64,000 nt of DNA from Olavius algarvensis associated proteobacterium Delta 3 (lineage in GTDB: Bacteria > Desulfobacterota > Desulfobacteria > Desulfobacterales > CAFBRK01), in the NCBI GenBank assembly GCA_903231505.1, contig CAFBRK010000330.1, positions 1 through 64,000 on the forward strand, given 5' to 3'. A program made the position numbers and the translations under genes. Below the pieces are notes generated by a model. That model ran no database searches and was not told the origin of the DNA. It was given only the letters and a program-made list of their open reading frames with translations. How positions within the stretch are numbered: the stretch's first letter is position 1; every line of letters begins with the position of its first letter. This document shows, piece after piece, positions 14,885-24,189 of this stretch.

Positions 14885-17128
14885 ATGAAGTGGTCTACTT
14901 TCAAAAAACGGTCAATTTCCAGGGATCTGACCATTAGTTTGATCATGCTGATGATCCTGTTTGAAGGGATGCTGATGGTGGCTGTGTACCATCGACAGGA
15001 ACGATTGCTCCTTGCCGAGCTGGAGGAGAAAGCAGACAATTACGCCCAAAATTTATCGGAGGTGCTGGTGGTTCCGGTATGGGATTATGACGATGAACAG
15101 ATTGTCAAAATAGGAACGGGATTTGCCCGCAACGTGCTGTTGGAGGCCATACGCATCACCGATGCCGACGGCAGCGTCCTGTTTCGTGCCGGTGAGGCGA
15201 GGGATTTCGGCCGACAAATTGTTCGTAATGCAGATATTCAACGTTCCGGGCAGACCATCGGAAGCGTCCGTTTTTATCTGTCCACGGAAGCATACCGCGA
15301 GGATCTGGCCCAGTTACGAGATGCTATTATTCTGGTCCTGATGGCTTCTCTGGTGGTGATTATTGTCACCACCGGCATCTTGCTGAAGATTTTTATGAGG
15401 CAGCCGATGAAGCTCCTCCAGAAAGGGATCGCCCGGTTGTCCCAGGGAGACTACTCCCATAGATTCGAGGAGATTCACTACAACGAGTTGGCCGGTATTG
15501 CCGATCGGTTTCAGCAGATGGCAACCGAGGTGCAGTCTCGGGAACGTTCGCTCCAGGTGGAAGTCATGGAACGAAAACGGGCCGAGGAACGCATTCGCGA
15601 TAGCGAGGCCAAAACCCGGGCGCTTCTGGATGCGATTCCGGACGTGATGTTCCAGCTCGACCGGCAAGGTTTTTTCGTTGACTACAAGGGGGCCTTGCAA
15701 GGTCTGTATGCCCATCCGGGCGCATTGATCGGAAAGAACCTGAACGATGTGCTGCCACCCAAGGTATGCGAAATTTACTTTGAAAAACTTCGAGAAACCC
15801 TTGAAACCGGACAGTCAACGAAGTTCGAATACGAGATTCCGCTGGATGAGTCGCCAGCCTATTTCGAATGCCGCATGGTGGCCATCAAAAAAGACCAGTC
15901 GCTGGCCATCGTTCGAAACATTACAGACAGTATCCTTGCGTTGGATGAAAAAAACCGGCTTGAAGAGCAGCTGCGCCGCGCCCAGAAGATGGAGGCGATC
16001 GGTATGCTGGCCGGTGGTGTGGCCCATGATTTGAACAATGTGCTGTCCGGGGTGGTCAGTTACCCGGAACTGGTACTCATGGACCTGCCCCCGGGAAGTC
16101 CTCTGCGTCAGCCTATCGAAACCATTCAGGCATCCGGCGAAAGGGCCGCAGAGATTGTCCAGGATCTCTTGACTCTGGCCCGGCGCAACGTGTCTGTATC
16201 CGAAGTTGTGGCGTTAAACGACATCATCGAAGATTATCTCCATAGTCCGGAGTATGCCAAGCTCAAACGGGACCATACCCACCTAAGGATCGAGCTGGAG
16301 CTGGAACCGAAACTGCTACCGGTGACCGGCTCTCCGGTCCACCTCGCAAAAACGGTGATGAACCTGATTTCCAATGCGGCCGAGGCCCTGGAAACCGGCG
16401 GCCGCATTTCCATTACCACGACCAACCAGTACATTGACACGCCGATCAAAGGTTATGATGATGTCCAGGAGGGTGACTACGTTGTCATAACCGTCTCCGA
16501 TGATGGGATCGGCATCGAGGCGGAAGACATCGAGCGTATTTTCGAGCCGTTTTACACCAAAAAAATTATGGGTAGAAGCGGCACCGGGCTCGGGATGGCC
16601 GTCGTGTGGGGTGCCGTGAAAGATCACAGCGGGTACATCGATGTCCAAAGTCGTGAATCGATCGGCACCGATATTACCATTTATCTTCCGGCCTCTCGAC
16701 AGATCCGTCGGGGTTCTGAGGATCTCGTGTCTCCAGATGAATATCGGGGACAAAATGAACACATCCTGGTTATTGACGATGTCCCGGAACAGCGGGAAAT
16801 CGCAACCCACATGCTCGAGAAACTGGGATACCGGGTGACGGCCGTTGCCTCCGGAGAGGCTGCGATCGACTTTTTAGGCCATGAAGCCGTGGATCTGCTG
16901 GTGCTGGATATGATTATGGAGCCGGGGATGGACGGATTGGAGACCTATCAGCGAATTTTGGACCTCTATCCCGCTCAGAAAGCGATTATCACCAGCGGGT
17001 TTTCGGAATCGCGACGGGTCAAATCCGCCGAAACACTCGGGGTTGGTGCATACCTGAAGAAACCCTACCTGATAGAAACCCTCGGACTGGCCGTTCGCAG
17101 GGAGCTGGACCGCCAACCTGTCGGATAA
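14885..17128 (+). CDS. hybrid histidine kinase (TM-sensor-TM-HAMP-PAS-HK-REC)
   Basis: From ATG 14885 (MKWSTFKKRSISRDL) this is a 747-residue inner-membrane kinase. Two membrane spans bracket a ~130-residue extracytoplasmic sensor. They are followed by HAMP, PAS (about 235-350) and a HisKA domain with phospho-acceptor H381 (GGVAHDLNN). A GHKL ATPase (NLISNAAEAL, DDGIG, GTGLGMAV) and a C-terminal receiver with phospho-acceptor D675 (VLDMIM) complete it. It lacks an output domain, so signal leaves by phosphotransfer to an unlinked regulator. The upstream tandem binding-domain gene is the obvious candidate partner for ligand sensing; that link is inference from adjacency. Confidence 0.93.
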   Translation: MKWSTFKKRSISRDLTISLIMLMILFEGMLMVAVYHRQERLLLAELEEKADNYAQNLSEVLVVPVWDYDDEQIVKIGTGFARNVLLEAIRITDADGSVLFRAGEARDFGRQIVRNADIQRSGQTIGSVRFYLSTEAYREDLAQLRDAIILVLMASLVVIIVTTGILLKIFMRQPMKLLQKGIARLSQGDYSHRFEEIHYNELAGIADRFQQMATEVQSRERSLQVEVMERKRAEERIRDSEAKTRALLDAIPDVMFQLDRQGFFVDYKGALQGLYAHPGALIGKNLNDVLPPKVCEIYFEKLRETLETGQSTKFEYEIPLDESPAYFECRMVAIKKDQSLAIVRNITDSILALDEKNRLEEQLRRAQKMEAIGMLAGGVAHDLNNVLSGVVSYPELVLMDLPPGSPLRQPIETIQASGERAAEIVQDLLTLARRNVSVSEVVALNDIIEDYLHSPEYAKLKRDHTHLRIELELEPKLLPVTGSPVHLAKTVMNLISNAAEALETGGRISITTTNQYIDTPIKGYDDVQEGDYVVITVSDDGIGIEAEDIERIFEPFYTKKIMGRSGTGLGMAVVWGAVKDHSGYIDVQSRESIGTDITIYLPASRQIRRGSEDLVSPDEYRGQNEHILVIDDVPEQREIATHMLEKLGYRVTAVASGEAAIDFLGHEAVDLLVLDMIMEPGMDGLETYQRILDLYPAQKAIITSGFSESRRVKSAETLGVGAYLKKPYLIETLGLAVRRELDRQPVG

Positions 17129-17176
17129 TAATACTGCTTATTTTCAATACATTGAAAGGCTGTTGCACTTTCTTCG

Positions 17177-17269
17177 TATAGAGCGATTGGCAGATTTCCA
17201 TTCCGAAACCAAACGTTCCGTCCCGGCTCTGGATTTTTCTATCGTAACATATTTATTGCAACGGCTATG
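17177..17269 (+). repeat. short copy of the TATAG/CTATA MITE-like element
   Basis: A 93-bp element begins TATAGAGCGATTGGCAG and ends ATTTATTGCAACGGCTATGG, matching both ends of the 287-bp copy at 40077-40363 but with the interior deleted. It is one of the two minimal-size copies (see 34569-34662). Confidence 0.65.
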
Positions 17270-17446
17270 GCATTGACAAAGGACTGTGTAACGGATTAGA
17301 TGATGAGCATCCGCGTTACATGTTCTCAAGCGCCTCTGCTCAAGTATACACACATCTTTACGTTGAGTTGTCATTATACACTGAGGCTTGCGCTTACTCA
17401 TGGTTCCCTCGATGTGACCTTTCGTTGATCGGGGGAGGGAGAGCAG

Positions 17447-18034
17447 ATGAACAAGAAGCATCAGATTCTCAATGCTGCGGCAAAACTGTTTGCCACACAA
17501 GGCTTTGACGGGACAACCACGCTTCAGATCGCCACCGAGGCCGGTGTAACCGAACCGCTCATCTACTATCACTTCAAAGGCAAAGACGAGCTGTTTACCA
17601 GCATTCTGCAAACCGCATTCGAGAAATATTTTACCCGACTCGAAAATCTTCCCCGAAGAACCACTATCCAGTTTGTACAGATTGCAAACTTGATTAACCT
17701 GCATTTTGCCATTGTCGATGAAATGCCCAACGAAACATTTCTGGTCATGAATACATGCCCCGTCAAGCTGAACGATCCGGACCATGTGTGCCGGGCCAAT
17801 GTCGACAGGCAAAAGGAATGGCTGACGGGGTACCTGACACAATGCCTCGAGGAAGGGATACGCCGGCAGGAATTTGTAGAGATGCCCATAGCGCCCACTG
17901 TGGAATTGCTGATCGGCGTCATTTCCGGTCTCACCCGTCGACGGGCGCTGAAATTGGATTCCAATCGTCAGGTGCGCACCGCAACGATCGATTTCTGCCG
18001 CCGCGCGCTCCAGGCCGTCGACGCCAAGAGTTGA
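17447..18034 (+). CDS. TetR-family transcriptional regulator
   Basis: The 195-residue protein has the TetR N-terminal DNA-binding domain (ILNAAAKLFATQGFDGTTTLQIATEAGVTEPLIYYHFKGKDELF, read in pieces) and an all-helical ligand domain with FVQIANLINLHFAIV and CLEEGIRRQEF. It starts at ATG 17447 after GGGGGAGGGAG. No divergent target gene lies upstream; the next gene, 27 bases downstream, is a protein phosphatase, so the two may be co-transcribed. Autoregulation is likely but no clear palindromic operator was identified. Ligand unknown. Confidence 0.9.
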   Translation: MNKKHQILNAAAKLFATQGFDGTTTLQIATEAGVTEPLIYYHFKGKDELFTSILQTAFEKYFTRLENLPRRTTIQFVQIANLINLHFAIVDEMPNETFLVMNTCPVKLNDPDHVCRANVDRQKEWLTGYLTQCLEEGIRRQEFVEMPIAPTVELLIGVISGLTRRRALKLDSNRQVRTATIDFCRRALQAVDAKS

Positions 18035-18061
18035 TGACACATCCCGGATAGCATTCACGCC

Positions 18062-18610
18062 ATGCCCCAAGCACCGATGCCATTTCCAGGATCCTATTGG
18101 GTGTTGCCGGGTCAATTTCTGGCCGGCGAATATCCCGGAGCGAAACATCCGGTCAAAGCCCGTGAAAAGCTGACCGCTTTGCTCGATTTCGGTATCCGCC
18201 ATGTGATCAATCTCATGGAGTCGGACGAACGCGATCGTCAGGGAGACCGATTCACGCCATATAAGTACGATCTCAAACACATCGCCGAGGTTAGAGGCCT
18301 CCCTGTCACCATCATACGGTTTCCGGTTCCGGACCTCGGCATTCCCCCTGTCGATATCATGCATGCCATTCTCGATGACATCGATCGGGCCATCGATGAA
18401 CGGCGGCCAGTCTATCTGCATTGTTTGGCGGGGATCGGTCGAACGGGAACTGTGGTTGGCTGTTATTTGATCCGTCAGGGGATGGCCGACGGCGACACCG
18501 TGCTGGATAGAATCAGTCGGCTGAGACAGTGCAGCGCCACCCATCATGTCGTTTCACCGGAAACCCACAGCCAGCGGCAGATGATTGCCCGCTGGTCCGA
18601 TGAGCCGTGA
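18062..18610 (+). CDS. dual-specificity protein phosphatase family
   Basis: The 182-residue cytoplasmic protein carries the Cys-based phosphatase loop HCLAGIGRTGT with nucleophile C121 and phosphate-binding R127. The likely general acid is D91 in PVPDLG. It resembles the compact archaeal/bacterial DSP and CDKN3-like group (opening PGSYWVLPGQFLAGEYPG). The substrate may be a phosphoprotein or a phosphorylated small molecule. It follows the TetR gene closely. The start at ATG 18062 has no strong ribosome binding site, consistent with coupling to the upstream gene. Confidence 0.87.
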   Translation: MPQAPMPFPGSYWVLPGQFLAGEYPGAKHPVKAREKLTALLDFGIRHVINLMESDERDRQGDRFTPYKYDLKHIAEVRGLPVTIIRFPVPDLGIPPVDIMHAILDDIDRAIDERRPVYLHCLAGIGRTGTVVGCYLIRQGMADGDTVLDRISRLRQCSATHHVVSPETHSQRQMIARWSDEP

Positions 18611-18869
18611 TAAATTACGACATGCAGCCGCGATGATCATATGGCATGGGAGGCTTCGATTCAATATGCGGTTATATCCCGTTTGGACATAGCGAATGTC
18701 TGTCAGCAGGATACCGTTTTTCGGGAGTCCGGATCCGGACACGTTCGGTATCGAAATCGAGGCAAAATGGCCAACTTCGACGTCGATACCGATAGCGTTC
18801 CCGGCCAAATACGACGAGCCCTTCTGTTCCGTTCTTGCAGCGGCTAAACCTGCTGGTGCTATTTTCCGG

Positions 18870-19187
18870 CTATCCGCAGGTCACCGCATTCTTCTTATCC
18901 TCAAAGCAAGAGTCGGTACTGACAACCTGATGGCATTCACGGCAGTAGAAATAATTGGGATAGCAATTCACGCCGCAGCGCTGGCACCGCCTTCCGACAT
19001 CCGGTTTGTGGCGGTGCAAGGTATGCTTACACCCTTTTTTATGACGAGCGTACCGCTTTCGATCCTTTGCCAGAACCATTCTATGTCGTTCAAGCTTACA
19101 CGTCTTACGATCACAATATCTCCGAGATGCCTGTTTGGGCGGTACGGTAAAATCCGAACCGCAGATTCGGCAGCGCTTTTTGAGCAT
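18870..19187 (-). CDS. cysteine-rich zinc-finger-like protein
   Basis: The 105-residue protein (ATG 19187, preceded by AGGA) carries one zinc-binding cluster CRIC-G...YCDRKTC near the N-terminus and a second CQRCG...YFYCREC near residue 75, separated by a very basic helical segment (RHRMVLAKDRKRYARHKKGCKH). Paired Cys4 sites with a basic linker suggest nucleic-acid binding. The frame is open to an ATG at 19328, but the extra 47 residues look non-coding. No named family is recognised. The upstream and downstream genes are unrelated. Confidence 0.6.
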   Translation of the reverse strand: MLKKRCRICGSDFTVPPKQASRRYCDRKTCKLERHRMVLAKDRKRYARHKKGCKHTLHRHKPDVGRRCQRCGVNCYPNYFYCRECHQVVSTDSCFEDKKNAVTCG

Positions 19188-19450
19188 CTCAACTATCCTT
19201 TCCAGGAGCTCCAGTGTACATTCACGCGGCACCACCTGTCTCGGATGACCGTGCTTCCGGCAGGTACGGGATGGCGGGAACAGGGCGCAATTAGACACTA
19301 ATGCCGAGGCATCGTTTGTCAACGACATCGCGACAGGCCGCTATCCGCCTTGTCCGGCTGGGGCAATGACGGCCTCCTGAGGGATCCGCATCAGGATGTT
19401 CTGTCGGGGAAGTGATGGATGGGGCAAAAATCAGCGGCAGAGTCTGAAAC

Positions 19451-21328
19451 CTATTCTCGCAGTTCGTCAAAACGGCACGTTAGGGATACCCCATCGCCGT
19501 CATAGGACGAATGCACCTTGTAGGGCAGGGTATGAAAGAGCTTGATCATGCCTTTGTTGTGCGGAGCGGTGTAGGCCATGAGGCCGGAAAGACCGTTTTC
19601 CCGGGCGGCCTCGGCAAGTTTTTTCAAAATTAGCCGACTGATGCCCTTCCCCTGGTATCCCCTGGCCACAGAAAAGGCGACCTCGGCAATGTTACCATGG
19701 GCGAGATACATGCTTTCGCCGACCGCAATCACCCGGCCGAAGCCGAACTCTCCCACCACCGCCACCAGCGTCAGGTCCCGAATGTAATCAATCTGAGATT
19801 TCGGTTCCACTTCCGCTCGACCAAAGGCCGTTTTTTCGTGGAAAAACCTGGAGAAAATGTCGTCTTTGTTCAGATTGTAGTAATGCTCCTGAATTCGGCG
19901 TTCGTCCACCGGCTTGGCCGGCCGGATCGTTATTTCTTCACCGGCGACCGTAATGGTCTGTTCCAGTTTCACGGGATATATGCCGCGAACCGCCTCACCC
20001 AGCGTTCGTTCCGTACCGATGAGGCCTGCCTCTTTGGCGTCTTCAAAAAGCGCCTCGCGAAAATCCGGATGTGCGACACTGATCATACCGATGACCCGCT
20101 CCTGGAGGCTTTTTCCAAACAGATTGAACGCGCCATACTCACTGACCACGTAGTGTACATCAGCCCGGGGTACAACCACCGCGGTATCGCTCAGGTGGGG
20201 AACGATGTTGCTGCTCTTGCCGTTATCCGATGTCGAATAGATCATCAGGATCGATTTTCCGCCGGGGGACCGGCGGGCGCCCCGCAAAAAGTCAGGGATA
20301 CCGGAGACCCCTGCGTAATACGTCTGCGGTGAGGCCTCCGCCGATACCTGACCTGTCAGATCGATCTTTTTCGCCACATTCATGGACACCATGCGGTGGT
20401 GCTTCGAAATGATAAAGGGATCGTTGACATAATCCGAGGGGTGGAAATCGACTGCCGGATTGTCGTGGATGAACTCGTAGAGATTCAGGGAACCGATAGC
20501 GGCCGATGCGACGATTTTTCCGTCATTGAATCCCTTTTTCCGATTGTTGATGATGCCCATGGCATACAGGTGCATGATATCGTCGATGAGGAATTGGGAA
20601 TGGATACCCAGATCATTTTTGTCTCCAAGGGCCTGGAGGGTGGCCTGGGCGGCAGCATCCAGTCCGATTTGCAGCGTAGATCCGTCGTCGATGAGTCGTG
20701 CGATCTGCTTTCCGATACGGGTAGCGGCATCAGATGAGGGGCGCGCCGGTATGGCGATCAGATCCTCCTCGTGTTCGACAATGGCATCCACATCGTTGAC
20801 ATGGATGAAACTCTGTCCCAACACCCGGGGCATTCTTGAATTCACCTGGGCGATCACAATTTCAGCCGATTGGGCCGCTGCCAGGGTAACGTCCACCGAG
20901 ACACCGAGGCTCATCCATCCGAAGTCATCCGGTGGCGTCACCTGAATCAGGGCGGCACTGATCGGCAGCTTGTGCGTTTTGAACAAACCGGGGACTTCGG
21001 ACATGTTGACCGGTGTCACGAAGCGTCTGTTCTGGGCAATGGGATCCGCCCCGGCCGATCCCAGGTAGATTGTCCGGATCGTCAGATTCAGGTCGTGGGT
21101 ACGATTGGCGATGGCCGTTAACGAGGTTGTCTCCTGGCTTAACGTCCGAACAATCTCTACACCGGTCAACCGTTTTGACGCTTCGGAGAGCTCTCGTACC
21201 AGTTCCTGGGGTTCGCCGCATGCCGATCCGATGAATACGCGATATCCCGGCCGAATCATCCGGATCGCGGCCGCCGCGGTTTGTCGTTTCTCGATGTAGC
21301 TGTCCGCCCAATAGGATGTGTGAATCAC
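19451..21328 (-). CDS. acetyl-CoA hydrolase/CoA-transferase fused to GNAT acetyltransferase
   Basis: The 625-residue protein joins a CoA-transferase family I type domain (4-hydroxybutyrate CoA-transferase/acetyl-CoA hydrolase group, about 1-430) to a GNAT acetyltransferase domain (about 470-620, with VARGYQGKGISRLILKKL as the acetyl-CoA loop). CoA-transferase landmarks include GSACGEPQEL, DFGWMSLGVSVD, and SEYGAFNLFGKSLQER. The position that holds the nucleophilic Glu in characterised members (the HTE motif) is Gln here: GIHSQF, Q245. This may be a feature of the GNAT-fused subfamily. It starts at ATG 21328 after GGGAGGT. Role: CoA-ester metabolism or protein acetylation. Confidence 0.9.
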   Translation of the reverse strand: MIHTSYWADSYIEKRQTAAAAIRMIRPGYRVFIGSACGEPQELVRELSEASKRLTGVEIVRTLSQETTSLTAIANRTHDLNLTIRTIYLGSAGADPIAQNRRFVTPVNMSEVPGLFKTHKLPISAALIQVTPPDDFGWMSLGVSVDVTLAAAQSAEIVIAQVNSRMPRVLGQSFIHVNDVDAIVEHEEDLIAIPARPSSDAATRIGKQIARLIDDGSTLQIGLDAAAQATLQALGDKNDLGIHSQFLIDDIMHLYAMGIINNRKKGFNDGKIVASAAIGSLNLYEFIHDNPAVDFHPSDYVNDPFIISKHHRMVSMNVAKKIDLTGQVSAEASPQTYYAGVSGIPDFLRGARRSPGGKSILMIYSTSDNGKSSNIVPHLSDTAVVVPRADVHYVVSEYGAFNLFGKSLQERVIGMISVAHPDFREALFEDAKEAGLIGTERTLGEAVRGIYPVKLEQTITVAGEEITIRPAKPVDERRIQEHYYNLNKDDIFSRFFHEKTAFGRAEVEPKSQIDYIRDLTLVAVVGEFGFGRVIAVGESMYLAHGNIAEVAFSVARGYQGKGISRLILKKLAEAARENGLSGLMAYTAPHNKGMIKLFHTLPYKVHSSYDGDGVSLTCRFDELRE

Positions 21329-21457
21329 AGATACCTCCCGGCCGTCAGACGGCCTGATTCAAAAATTCCCTGCTCTTGTGTGCGCCGACAAGCCGTATTA
21401 TCATGATATATAACCGGCCTGAACCCATTGCCGCCAAGACCGAAAAAGGTGAATCCC

Positions 21458-21802
21458 ATGCTCAAGGCGCTTATTTTGATTGTACTCACAGTTTGCTATA
21501 TTATGATCAAAAACTATTTGGAAGGGCGATTGTTAAAAGAGTATGAGAACAGCGACGAGTTCTGCCTGTCGAGTCTCGCAGTCGCCAGAAAGTGCAGCAC
21601 ATATGATATTTTTCGCACCGTCGCGCAGGACTGGGGATTTTCCGACGCCAAGGTTGAAGATGACTTTCGCCGATACCTGAGAACCGGAGACATACCCCAT
21701 TACATCAGCTCCTATGTCCGCAAACACATCCACGATACCGATCGGAGGTACGGCTCGATGGTACATCCAGGAGGTTCGCTGCCCCGATCCTGGTCCGCAT
21801 AA
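21458..21802 (+). CDS. hypothetical protein with N-terminal membrane anchor
   Basis: A 114-residue protein starts at ATG 21458 after AAAGGTG and begins with a hydrophobic anchor (ALILIVLTVCYIMIKNYL). It continues with a soluble domain containing CLSSLAVARKCSTYDIFRTVAQDWGFSD in two parts and DDFRRYLRTGDIPHYISSYVRKH. No family is recognised. The topology suggests a small inner-membrane protein with a cytoplasmic C-terminal domain. It lies between divergent and convergent neighbours and seems monocistronic. Confidence 0.6.
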   Translation: MLKALILIVLTVCYIMIKNYLEGRLLKEYENSDEFCLSSLAVARKCSTYDIFRTVAQDWGFSDAKVEDDFRRYLRTGDIPHYISSYVRKHIHDTDRRYGSMVHPGGSLPRSWSA

Positions 21803-21897
21803 TCCGGGTATCCCACGACGGCTATCCGGTGCCATGCCCCTGCTATACCGGGTTTTCCCGATGTATCAAGCGGTGCCCATGATACGGCACGATCCGA

Positions 21898-22323
21898 TCA
21901 ATGCCGATGTCCGGACACATCCCGTTGGATCGCCAGATAGTGGGTGATTTCTTCTGTGCCGGTGCGAATCGGCGCAATTTTCCATTCCATCGCGAACGTG
22001 GACCCGTCTTTCCGGTAATTGGTCGTTTGTCCGTGGAATAGCTTGCCCGCAGGAATCTCCTCGCTCAGTCGGTCGAGCACCTTTTTGTCGGTCTCGGGGC
22101 CCTGGAGAAGAGCGGGCGATTTTCCGATTAATTCCTCTGGTCCGTAGCCGGTCATCTCGCAAAAGACCGGGTTGACATACACGATGGGATATCCCGGTCC
22201 GGCTTCGGTAATCATGATTCCGTTGAAGGAATGCTCCATGGACGCCTCCAGAAGGCGGCGCATGATGTACTTAAAGCTCTCGTCCTGGTCAAAAAGGGTA
22301 AAGATGTCTGTGGTCAGTTTCAT
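21898..22323 (-). CDS. stand-alone PAS domain protein (LOV-like, lacking the LOV cysteine)
   Basis: The 141-residue protein is essentially one PAS domain: YPIVYVNPVFCEMTGYGPEELIGK, then LLQGPETDKKVLDRL and GSTFAMEWKIAPIR with the final strand THYLAIQRDVSG. The LLQGPETD stretch is characteristic of LOV-type PAS domains, but the photoactive Cys of the N-C-R-F-L-Q motif is absent (GKSPALLQG). Flavin binding without adduct formation, or another ligand, is possible. An N-terminal helix (DESFKYIMRRLLEASMEHSF) may dimerise. It starts at ATG 22323 after GGAG. No kinase is attached; it must act through a partner. Confidence 0.82.
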   Translation of the reverse strand: MKLTTDIFTLFDQDESFKYIMRRLLEASMEHSFNGIMITEAGPGYPIVYVNPVFCEMTGYGPEELIGKSPALLQGPETDKKVLDRLSEEIPAGKLFHGQTTNYRKDGSTFAMEWKIAPIRTGTEEITHYLAIQRDVSGHRH

Positions 22324-22570
22324 CAGTATCGCTCCACGTTTGTGTCATGTGTTGTTGATGAACGTGATGGTTTCTCGCTGCATGCGGCCCGGCGCCCAAT
22401 CAGAAATAATATAAGCTCTTTTTTAGCGACAGTTCCATGCTTCAGTCGTAGCGCTGAAACACGAATTTCGCAATACCCTTCAGCTTTCTACACGGATAAT
22501 CATATTAGCCTGCTGCAACAAGGGATCAACCCGCCACACAGACGGCGGGCAAGCCTTTCAGCATACGGCC

Positions 22571-22614
22571 GACATCGTCGCGTTTCAGAAAATCGTTACA
22601 TGATTCTATTTGTA
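22571..22614 (+). repeat. copy of the GACATCGTCGCGTTTCAT palindromic element
   Basis: GACATCGTCGCGTTTCAG is followed by an imperfect inverted repeat (AGAAAATCGT / ATGATTCTAT). It matches the copy at 25819-25862. This copy lies in the ~350-bp gene-free gap between the convergently arranged ends of the PAS and MFS genes; nothing else was recognised in that gap. Confidence 0.6.
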
Positions 22615-22675
22615 AGCATTTGCACCTTTTCTTCAACCTGTCCAACAGTCGCAGCGGCCTTGCCGGTGATTCAAA

Positions 22676-23872
22676 TCAGAATGTGCATTCGACAGCAGGC
22701 GAGATCACCCACACCATGACTGCCGACACCAGCAGCAGGCTGCCCATATATCCAAAAACCAGGTGATAGTTGCCCGGGTACACATCCAGCAGGTACCCAC
22801 CCAGCCAAGGGCCGATGGCGCCGGAGACAAAGCCGAAAGCGGTGAAGACAAGCCCGAAAATGGACCCGAAATGCTGCATGCCAAAACAATCGCTGACCAG
22901 TGGTGCGCTCACGGCAAACAGGGTTCCGAAGGCGAACCCGATGACCGCTGCCAGGATCGACACCGCCGCCACATGGGAGACAAACGGAAGGAGATAATAC
23001 GCCATGCCGGCGGCAAAAAAAGCGGTGCACATGACGATCTTACGGCCGGTAATATCGGAAAGAAAACCACTGAGTAGACGGCTTACCCCGTTGGTGATGT
23101 TGAAGGCCATCAGAATGGCCAGGGCCTGGGTCATGGTCAATCCCACATGCAGGCCATAGCCGGCCGACAGCGTGACCATGGAAACGCCGGCAGCACCGAC
23201 ACAGGCAAACATCGCCCACAGGAGCCAAAAGGACCGGGTTCGGAGGCTTTGGAATCCATCCAGGGACATCAGTGTCGCATTGTCGGCGTTCGGAACCGGT
23301 GCCGGGGCTGCCGGAGGCCGGATGAAGGGCGCCAGCAGTATCGCAACAAAAAACATGAAGCTCCCAAGGGACGCGGCCATGTCTGCAAACCCGAGACGGC
23401 CCAGTAGATGGTTGAACAGAGGGGCCATCAGCGCCCCGGAAATCCCGAAACACATGCTGACGAGACCGGCATACAGCCCACGCCATCTGGGATACCAACG
23501 CTGCACAACGGTCAGGGTCGGCACATAAACGAACGCCGAAGAGGACCCGACCATGAAGGCCCACCCATACACCCCATGGATTGACGTGGCCCGGCTCACC
23601 AGCAGCGCGGCCGTCGAATAGAGCAGGGCACCGATCACCGTGGTCCAGGCCGTACCGATACGTTCCTGGAGCCGGCCCACCAGAAACATGAAAATGCCCG
23701 CCCCGGCCAGAACAAAAAAAAGGGTCTGACCGACATCGGCTCTGCTGACATCAAACGTTTCCTGCCAGTAAGCGGCCATGACACCGGGGAAACCAAAAAT
23801 AAACGATCCCGGAAAGAATATGGCCGCACAACTGGCAAGTACCGCAGCCGGCCCCTGGTATCGAAACGGCAT
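22676..23872 (-). CDS. MFS transporter, oxalate:formate antiporter-like
   Basis: A 398-residue membrane protein with twelve predicted spans. The inter-helix motifs GRLQERIGTAW (between helices 2 and 3) and GFLSDITGRKIVM (between 8 and 9) are typical of MFS, and the overall plan and YPRWRGLYAGLVSMCFGISG segment place it near the monocarboxylate/OFA (oxalate:formate) group. A monocarboxylate substrate such as formate, lactate or acetate is plausible for this anaerobe. The ATG at 23872 follows AAGAGGT. No metabolic gene is adjacent to reveal the substrate. Confidence 0.88.
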   Translation of the reverse strand: MPFRYQGPAAVLASCAAIFFPGSFIFGFPGVMAAYWQETFDVSRADVGQTLFFVLAGAGIFMFLVGRLQERIGTAWTTVIGALLYSTAALLVSRATSIHGVYGWAFMVGSSSAFVYVPTLTVVQRWYPRWRGLYAGLVSMCFGISGALMAPLFNHLLGRLGFADMAASLGSFMFFVAILLAPFIRPPAAPAPVPNADNATLMSLDGFQSLRTRSFWLLWAMFACVGAAGVSMVTLSAGYGLHVGLTMTQALAILMAFNITNGVSRLLSGFLSDITGRKIVMCTAFFAAGMAYYLLPFVSHVAAVSILAAVIGFAFGTLFAVSAPLVSDCFGMQHFGSIFGLVFTAFGFVSGAIGPWLGGYLLDVYPGNYHLVFGYMGSLLLVSAVMVWVISPAVECTF

Positions 23873-24075
23873 GTCTTCGCACCTCTTGAATGTGAATCGA
23901 GTGCCTATCCCGGTTACGGTGATGTTGCCACCGGGTTTGCCGATTCAGTGTACCGGTGTGTCGGTAAACCTTCGTCACCCCCGAACCGGAAAACATCGAG
24001 ATTCAATCTATGGGGTCTAACCACCAAATGACGGAACTCTTAACAGAGCTAAGAGTGGAATTCGGCCATTCTGTC

Positions 24076-24153
24076 ACCCCCTCCGCGCCTCCCCCATCAA
24101 GGGGAAGTCCTTTTCATCCCTCCCCTGGTGGGAGGGAGTCCCAGGGAGGGGGT
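24076..24153. repeat. C/G-rich inverted repeat in a 317-bp gene-free gap
   Basis: ACCCCCTCC (24076-24084) pairs with GGAGGGGGT (24145-24153), and CCCTCCC (24118-24124) pairs with GGGAGGG (24130-24136) inside it. This is a large cruciform or bidirectional hairpin between the convergent-to-divergent neighbours. The rest of 23873-24189 shows no gene. Confidence 0.6.
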
Positions 24154-24189
24154 ATTATGGAGGATTCCTTGTTATTGGTTATCGGTTCG

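Noticed and set aside
17144..18547. A 467-codon minus-strand frame over the TetR and phosphatase genes
   Set aside because: Both plus-strand genes have clear family motifs and ribosome binding sites; the antisense translation resembles nothing.
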